This document shows, piece by piece, positions 59,887 through 64,000 of a DNA stretch of 64,000 nucleotides. The translations under genes and the position numbers were made by a program. Source of the DNA: Paenibacillus sp. GSMTC-2017 (GTDB lineage: Bacteria > Bacillota > Bacilli > Paenibacillales > Paenibacillaceae); the NCBI RefSeq assembly GCF_016019935.1, contig NZ_JAECMT010000003.1:195388-259387 (forward strand), read 5' to 3'. A model generated the notes under the pieces. The model was not told where the DNA came from and searched no databases. It saw only the letters and a list, made by a program, of their open reading frames with translations. Every line of letters starts with the position of its first letter. Position 1 is the first letter of the stretch.

Positions 59887-60711
59887 TTATTTCCAGCGTA
59901 GTAGCGCTTTTTCTAGTGCAGTAAGTAACACATTAATAAGAAAGCCGATGATGCCGATCGTAATCATACCAACGAGTACTTGATCGGTTCGGAACATGTA
60001 CCTGCCTTCTTGAATAAGAAAGCCAAGACCTTCATTGGCAGCGATTAGCTCAGATCCGACAAGGCAAATGAAGGCCATGCCCATACCGGAGCGAATTCCG
60101 ATCATAATGTTCGGTATAGCTGCACGAAGTGTGACGTAGTAGAAAATATGACTTTTGCGGGCACCGAGCGATTGAGCTGCTCTTACGTGAACAGGATCAA
60201 CCTGACTAATACCTCCCGTAATGTTAAGTAGAAGCGGGAAGAAGGCGCCATAAATGATAATAGATATTTTCGACCATTCGTCGATGCCAAGCCAAAGAAT
60301 AGCTAAGGAAATGAAGGCGAGCGGCGGTATTGGGCGAAACAGCTCAATGACAGGATTAATCGCATCTCGAAGGAAGCGGGAGGAGCCAAGCAACAACCCA
60401 AGCGGAAGTGCCGCTGCGAATGCAACGCCAAATCCGAAAACGACTCGCTTTAAGCTAGATAAAGCATGAAGGACCAGCGAGCCGTCGCTGAGCATATGAG
60501 CCATCGTTTGCAATGTAGCGGTTGGACTTGGCCATTGTGCTGGTGTAACTAAGCCTAGCCCAGTAATAAGGAACCAGATAAGTAGTAATGCCGATAGTCC
60601 AGACAATTTCGTAAGCAGTCGTATCCATGTTTTAGCTTGTAAAGGTAGCAAGCGTCCTCTGCGGGACGTACGCAGACCTTTATGCGGTAACGACTGAATG
60701 GTATTCTCCAT
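59887..60711 (-). CDS. ssuC: Sulfonate-type ABC transporter permease
   Basis: 274 residues, six helices after a ~30-residue basic N-terminal tail. EAA loop: DPVHVRAAQSLGARKSHIFYYVTLRAAIPNIMIGIRSGMGMAFICLVGSELIAANEGLGFLI (~172-235), typical of SsuC/TauC/NrtB. The start overlaps the end of the ATPase gene by 32 bases. AAGGAGAAGG precedes the ATG. Confidence 0.92.
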   Translation of the reverse strand: MENTIQSLPHKGLRTSRRGRLLPLQAKTWIRLLTKLSGLSALLLIWFLITGLGLVTPAQWPSPTATLQTMAHMLSDGSLVLHALSSLKRVVFGFGVAFAAALPLGLLLGSSRFLRDAINPVIELFRPIPPLAFISLAILWLGIDEWSKISIIIYGAFFPLLLNITGGISQVDPVHVRAAQSLGARKSHIFYYVTLRAAIPNIMIGIRSGMGMAFICLVGSELIAANEGLGFLIQEGRYMFRTDQVLVGMITIGIIGFLINVLLTALEKALLRWK

Positions 60712-61480
60712 ATGAGCCTTCTCCTTCGCGCAATATTCCGCTAATTATTGATTGATAGTGAAGCATCCTCTCGTCATGACGGTTTCGTAATCTTGGCAAG
60801 TTGATGTGCAAGTCTAAGGAGATTCTAGCTGGGTTAGGCTGAAGGACAATGACACGATCTGCTAGATAGACAGCTTCCTGAATGCTATGAGTGACAAAAA
60901 GACACGTTTTACGCTGCTTCTCCCAAATGTTGAGTAGTTCAGCTTGCAACTTCTCACGAGTCTGCTCGTCGAGTGCAGCGAACGGTTCATCCATAAGCAA
61001 CACATCAGGTTCGTTGGCGAGTACACGTGCAAGTCCTGCACGCTGTTTCATACCACCGGACAGTTTGCTCGGATAGTGCTTTTCAAATCCAGTTAAACCG
61101 ACCATCTGAATATAATGATTAGCACGCTCCGCTCTTTCCGAAGCTAGGATGTCATTCACTCGCAGGCCAAACTCCACGTTTTGCTGCACAGTAAACCATG
61201 GAAATAAGGCGTACTCTTGAAAGACAACGCCTCGTTCTTTGCCCGGTTTTTCAATCCGAGACTGATTGAAGGTGATATTACCTTCATAGGGCTGGAATCC
61301 AGCCACGCAATTTAGTAACGTAGTTTTCCCGCATCCACTTGGGCCGAGCAAGCAAATAAATTGCCCAGCTTCAATAGTAAGGTTAAGTCGATTTAGAACA
61401 AGCCTGCCAGTAGAATGGTCAGGACTGGAGAACGCGACAGTAACATCTTGGAACGACAAGATGGGAGTATTTTTAGACAA
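60680..61480 (-). CDS. ssuB: Sulfonate-type ABC transporter ATPase
   Basis: 266 residues. Walker A GPSGCGKTT (~49-57), Q-loop VVFQEYALFPW, signature LSGGMKQR (~145), Walker B VLLMDEPFAALDEQTRE (~162-178), H-loop FVTHSIQEAV (~200). The frame extends to a GTG at 61492, but that GTG is part of the Shine-Dalgarno GAGAGGTG. The TTG at 61480 has a more natural spacing, so I start there. First gene of the operon. Confidence 0.93.
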   Translation of the reverse strand: MSKNTPILSFQDVTVAFSSPDHSTGRLVLNRLNLTIEAGQFICLLGPSGCGKTTLLNCVAGFQPYEGNITFNQSRIEKPGKERGVVFQEYALFPWFTVQQNVEFGLRVNDILASERAERANHYIQMVGLTGFEKHYPSKLSGGMKQRAGLARVLANEPDVLLMDEPFAALDEQTREKLQAELLNIWEKQRKTCLFVTHSIQEAVYLADRVIVLQPNPARISLDLHINLPRLRNRHDERMLHYQSIISGILREGEGSYGEYHSVVTA

Positions 61481-61540
61481 TTGTATAATCACCTCTCAGT
61501 CCAATAATTCATACTATTCCGCTAAGTTATATTGTATATC

Positions 61541-61552
61541 TACATTAATGTA
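61541..61552 (-). promoter_or_regulatory. Perfect 12-bp palindrome in the ssu promoter region
   Basis: TACATTAATGTA, overlapping a possible minus-strand -35/-10 pair (TTACAT, 16 bases, TATAAC). A candidate operator for a dimeric regulator; which one is unknown. Confidence 0.4.
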
Positions 61553-61579
61553 ACAGTCTTAATTAGAGCAATCCAATAC

Positions 61580-61605
61580 AAAAAGAGCTATCAGAACGAT
61601 AGCTC
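61580..61605 (-). terminator. Terminator upstream of the ssu genes (leader attenuator candidate)
   Basis: GAGCTATC/GATAGCTC 8-bp stem followed on the minus strand by TTTTTG. No minus-strand gene lies upstream within the window, so it would stop transcription in a leader about 100 bases before ssuB. Confidence 0.65.
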
Positions 61606-61798
61606 GGGGGCAATATATTGATTTTTGTTTATAGTAAGTATTTATAAATATAATGACTCCACTATACTAGTGATATATGGAAAAAACACACTGTAATGGG
61701 CCGATCACAGATTCGGAGTCAATGGAAAAGTTTTAAGTGCTGATACGTTTATAGGAGCGCAAAAAAAAAAAGTAAGATGTCAGGTAGGAGGTTTAAGA

Positions 61799-63412
61799 AT
61801 GCAACAAATACCCTCGAAGCGCATTCTGTACGGTATGCGCAATGCTAAGCAGCAAACGGGAAAAACCTTTCAGTCCGTGAGCGCACATGAAATGACATGT
61901 AGTCATAGCTTGCTGTTCCTGCTATCTGGGAAGGCATCGCTGATTGTAGGAGAGAATCGGTTGGAGATGAGAAAGGATTCCGTGTATTATTGCCCTGCCA
62001 ATACTTTGCTTCAAGTGTTGAACAGCCAATCAGAATCGGAAGTACTGCAGCTTGAGTTTGATGTATTGATGGAGCTTATGAACGGGTCTTTTATGCCAAT
62101 TGATAGTATCCGTGAGCTCGATGAAAAAATGAGGCCTTCCGCGATTGATAAGGCTCTACAACTGGCGAGGCAGGTTCACCGAGAATGGAATAGTAACATA
62201 CCGGAGGACAAGCTCCTTGCACAGGCAGGATTATATCAGTTAGTTCATCTTGTCTTAACCGCAGCGATCAACTCTTCAGTGGATTTGTTGGAAAAGCTTG
62301 ATCTGACTAGAAAATATTTGCATTCGCATTACCGAGATACAATCACAATTGCGGATTTGGCCCAGCAGATGGACGTCAGCGTTAAATATTATATGGAGTT
62401 GTTCCGACGTTACTATGGAATAAGTGCAAAGCAATATTTAACTGATATACGGATGGAGGCTGCACGTCGTTTACTCGCGAGGGGAGGCGCATCTATGTAT
62501 TCCGTTGCAAGAGATGCGGGGTACAAGGACGAGTTTTATTTCAGCAGACGCTTTAAGCAGGTAAATGGTGTGTCGCCAACTGTGTTTATGCAAAGCAGAA
62601 AGCGAAAAATAGCCGTTTTGGATAGCTCTTTTATTGGGCTGCTGCTACCGCTGAATTATGTGCCATTGGCTGCACCCGTGCATCCGGTGTGGCGATCCTA
62701 CTTCTATCAAGAAATAGGAGATCAAGTATCTCTCAAACTATCCGTCGGCCGATCGACTGCTGTCGTCAACGCGAATATTAAACTATTGTCTGATCAAAAT
62801 GAACGGTTTGATATGATCCTGTATCCCGATTATTTAAATGGTGAGCAAATCAAATGTTTAGAGCTAACCGGAGTGGAATTAATTTTGGTGGAATGGAATA
62901 GACAATCGTGGCAGAAACAGCTTGCTACAATTGCAGAGCGCTTGGAGGCTCAAGTTGAAGTGGAGCGCTGGATGACAGGCTATCGCTCTAGGCTGGAAAC
63001 GGCTAGAGTGATGCTTCAGGAACGGACACAATCGCGGAGCCTGCTGTTTATGCTCATTGAAGGAAGCGTTGCTTACCAGTGTTATGACAGAGGAGTGGCT
63101 GAAGTCGTGTTTGGTGAGCTGGGACTACAACCGGCAACCTCGGTTAATCCAGACATGAAAATACCGCTAAGCATTGAACAATTGCTCACCATAGATCCTG
63201 ACTATCTGATGTTATTAATTTATCAGGATGAGGAGACGATGAACTATTGGCAGGAACTGCAACAAGAAGAATCTTGGCATGAACTAAAAGCAGTCCGCAG
63301 CGGTCGTATCTATTCACTTGCTCCGTTCCCATGGCGGGATTATGCTCCACTCTCTCTCGATTTGATTATAAATGAGCTGTCAGAACGCCTGTCAGCCGAC
63401 GTTTGTCCATAG
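61799..63412 (+). CDS. AraC regulator fused to siderophore-binding-protein-like domain (Btr type)
   Basis: 537 residues in three parts. Residues ~15-100 form a cupin-like region (LLFLLSGKASLIVGENRLEMRKDSVYYCPANTLLQVL). Residues ~165-270 are a double helix-turn-helix (ITIADLAQQMDVSVKYYMELFRRYYGISAKQYLTDIRMEAARRLL, YSVARDAGYKDEFYFSRRFKQVNGVSPTVF). Residues ~275-530 are a periplasmic-binding-protein-type domain (VLDSSFIGLLLPLNYVPLAAP, RSGRIYSLAPFPWRDYAPLSLDLIINEL). B. subtilis Btr (YbbB) has this layout; it senses siderophore and activates the uptake genes. Here the downstream gene is an iron-siderophore binding lipoprotein behind a Fur box, the likely target. TAGGAGG precedes the ATG. Confidence 0.9.
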   Translation: MQQIPSKRILYGMRNAKQQTGKTFQSVSAHEMTCSHSLLFLLSGKASLIVGENRLEMRKDSVYYCPANTLLQVLNSQSESEVLQLEFDVLMELMNGSFMPIDSIRELDEKMRPSAIDKALQLARQVHREWNSNIPEDKLLAQAGLYQLVHLVLTAAINSSVDLLEKLDLTRKYLHSHYRDTITIADLAQQMDVSVKYYMELFRRYYGISAKQYLTDIRMEAARRLLARGGASMYSVARDAGYKDEFYFSRRFKQVNGVSPTVFMQSRKRKIAVLDSSFIGLLLPLNYVPLAAPVHPVWRSYFYQEIGDQVSLKLSVGRSTAVVNANIKLLSDQNERFDMILYPDYLNGEQIKCLELTGVELILVEWNRQSWQKQLATIAERLEAQVEVERWMTGYRSRLETARVMLQERTQSRSLLFMLIEGSVAYQCYDRGVAEVVFGELGLQPATSVNPDMKIPLSIEQLLTIDPDYLMLLIYQDEETMNYWQELQQEESWHELKAVRSGRIYSLAPFPWRDYAPLSLDLIINELSERLSADVCP

Positions 63413-63462
63413 GAATCACCGCTGTTCGTTCATGTACCTTAGGTCATATCCTCTCTATAATT

Positions 63463-63481
63463 GATAATAATAATCATTTTC
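63463..63481 (+). promoter_or_regulatory. Fur box before the siderophore-binding lipoprotein
   Basis: GATAATAATAATCATTTTC matches 17 of 19 positions of the classical Fur consensus, 25 bases before the start codon. Confidence 0.75.
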
Positions 63482-63506
63482 GAAATAGAGAGAAGGGAGT
63501 ATATTC

Positions 63507-64000
63507 ATGATCAAAATGTTGCGTAATTCAATGTACGTATTTTTGCTCACCGGTCTGCTGTTGGGATGCGGTAGCAGGCCAGCAAGTGAGACGGTCACAC
63601 CAAATCAAACGCATGCAGCTGCAGATAAAGAGGTAAGCACCGAAGAAAGCACTGTACGAACGATCAGCTATCTTGGCGAGAGCTATACGATACCTGCTGA
63701 GCCAAAACGAATATTGTTTTTGAGCGCTTTCGAGTTAATGGAAGATGCTGTTTTGATGGGGTATGAGCCGTATGCTGCAAGTGCAATTGGAGATAAACAA
63801 GAGCCGTTTCCTGGTTTTTTTGGAAAGGTAACAACACACACGATTCCCTTGTTAGCGGAAAGTGCTGACAGTATGGAATATGTCCTTGAATTAGCTCCCG
63901 ATCTGATCCTTAGTACGGATATGGAAACGACGGCAGTGCTCGAGAAATTGAACAAGGTTGCAATAACAATTCCAACTTCGCACCACGGACCCAATTGGGA
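63507..64000 (+). CDS. Iron-siderophore ABC transporter binding lipoprotein, N-terminal part
   Basis: Open from the ATG at 63507 to the window edge (164 codons seen). Signal peptide with lipobox LLGC (~19-22), a Ser/Thr-rich linker, then the start of a FecB/FhuD-type domain: ISYLGESYTIPAEPKRILFLSAFELMEDAVLMGYEPYAAS (~55-95) and YVLELAPDLILSTD (~130-143). AAGGGAG lies 7 bases before the ATG. The upstream Fur box and Btr-type regulator support a siderophore-uptake role. The rest of the transporter should follow outside the window. Confidence 0.88.
   Translation, partial: MIKMLRNSMYVFLLTGLLLGCGSRPASETVTPNQTHAAADKEVSTEESTVRTISYLGESYTIPAEPKRILFLSAFELMEDAVLMGYEPYAASAIGDKQEPFPGFFGKVTTHTIPLLAESADSMEYVLELAPDLILSTDMETTAVLEKLNKVAITIPTSHHGPNW

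Overview
The window looks like chromosome from an endospore-forming member of the Paenibacillaceae (Paenibacillus-like; inferred). The reasons are strong Gly-rich Shine-Dalgarno sequences, long collagen-like spore-surface proteins, Bacillus-type Fur boxes, and an AraC regulator fused to a siderophore-binding-protein domain. I see no rRNA, tRNA, CRISPR array, insertion sequence or phage gene.

Layout. (1) 1-12.5 kb, minus strand: five collagen-like genes. Four share a near-identical promoter block and N-terminal domain but carry different repeats and different C-terminal heads. A head-only ORF and a decayed copy lie between them. (2) 12.6-14.8 kb: an iron-regulated operon (Fur box) with a propeller-like protein, a flavodoxin and an unknown protein. 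(3) 14.9-16.8 kb: an AraC regulator and an SRAP-family protein that lacks the catalytic cysteine. (4) 17.2-30.5 kb: fatty-acid beta-oxidation. etfB-etfA are on the minus strand; fadF, fadN, fadA, fadE, an acyl-CoA ligase and a thioesterase form a tight plus-strand operon with a cre-like site in front. (5) 30.6-40.9 kb: mixed genes, including a lone FecCD permease, a Fur-boxed ferredoxin/flavodoxin reductase, methionine aminopeptidase, a hydrolase/threonine-aldolase pair, and secreted or propeller-like unknowns.

(6) 41-51.9 kb: sulfur/amino-acid uptake and redox genes. Two solute-binding/permease pairs (no ATPase) flank an old-yellow-enzyme homologue, an LLM flavin monooxygenase and a LysR regulator. 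An OsmC protein, two DsbA/FrnE-like thiol oxidoreductases, an FMN reductase and an acireductone-dioxygenase-like cupin follow. A ~500-base tetranucleotide simple-sequence tract occupies the 3' UTR of the OsmC gene. (7) 52-58.4 kb: a compact five-gene operon (asparagine-synthase-like, PrpF-like, acyl-CoA-dehydrogenase-like, dihydroorotase-like amidohydrolase, bicupin) that matches no pathway I recognise. It lies next to a sulfonate-type ABC transporter (ssuB-ssuC-ssuA, 58.7-61.5 kb). (8) 61.8-64 kb: an AraC/siderophore-sensor regulator, a Fur box and the start of an iron-siderophore binding lipoprotein.

Best candidates for something undescribed: the five-gene operon at 52-58.4 kb beside the ssu genes, and the modular constant-N-terminus/variable-head family of collagen-like genes. 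All functions are read from sequence and family knowledge; no searches were run.
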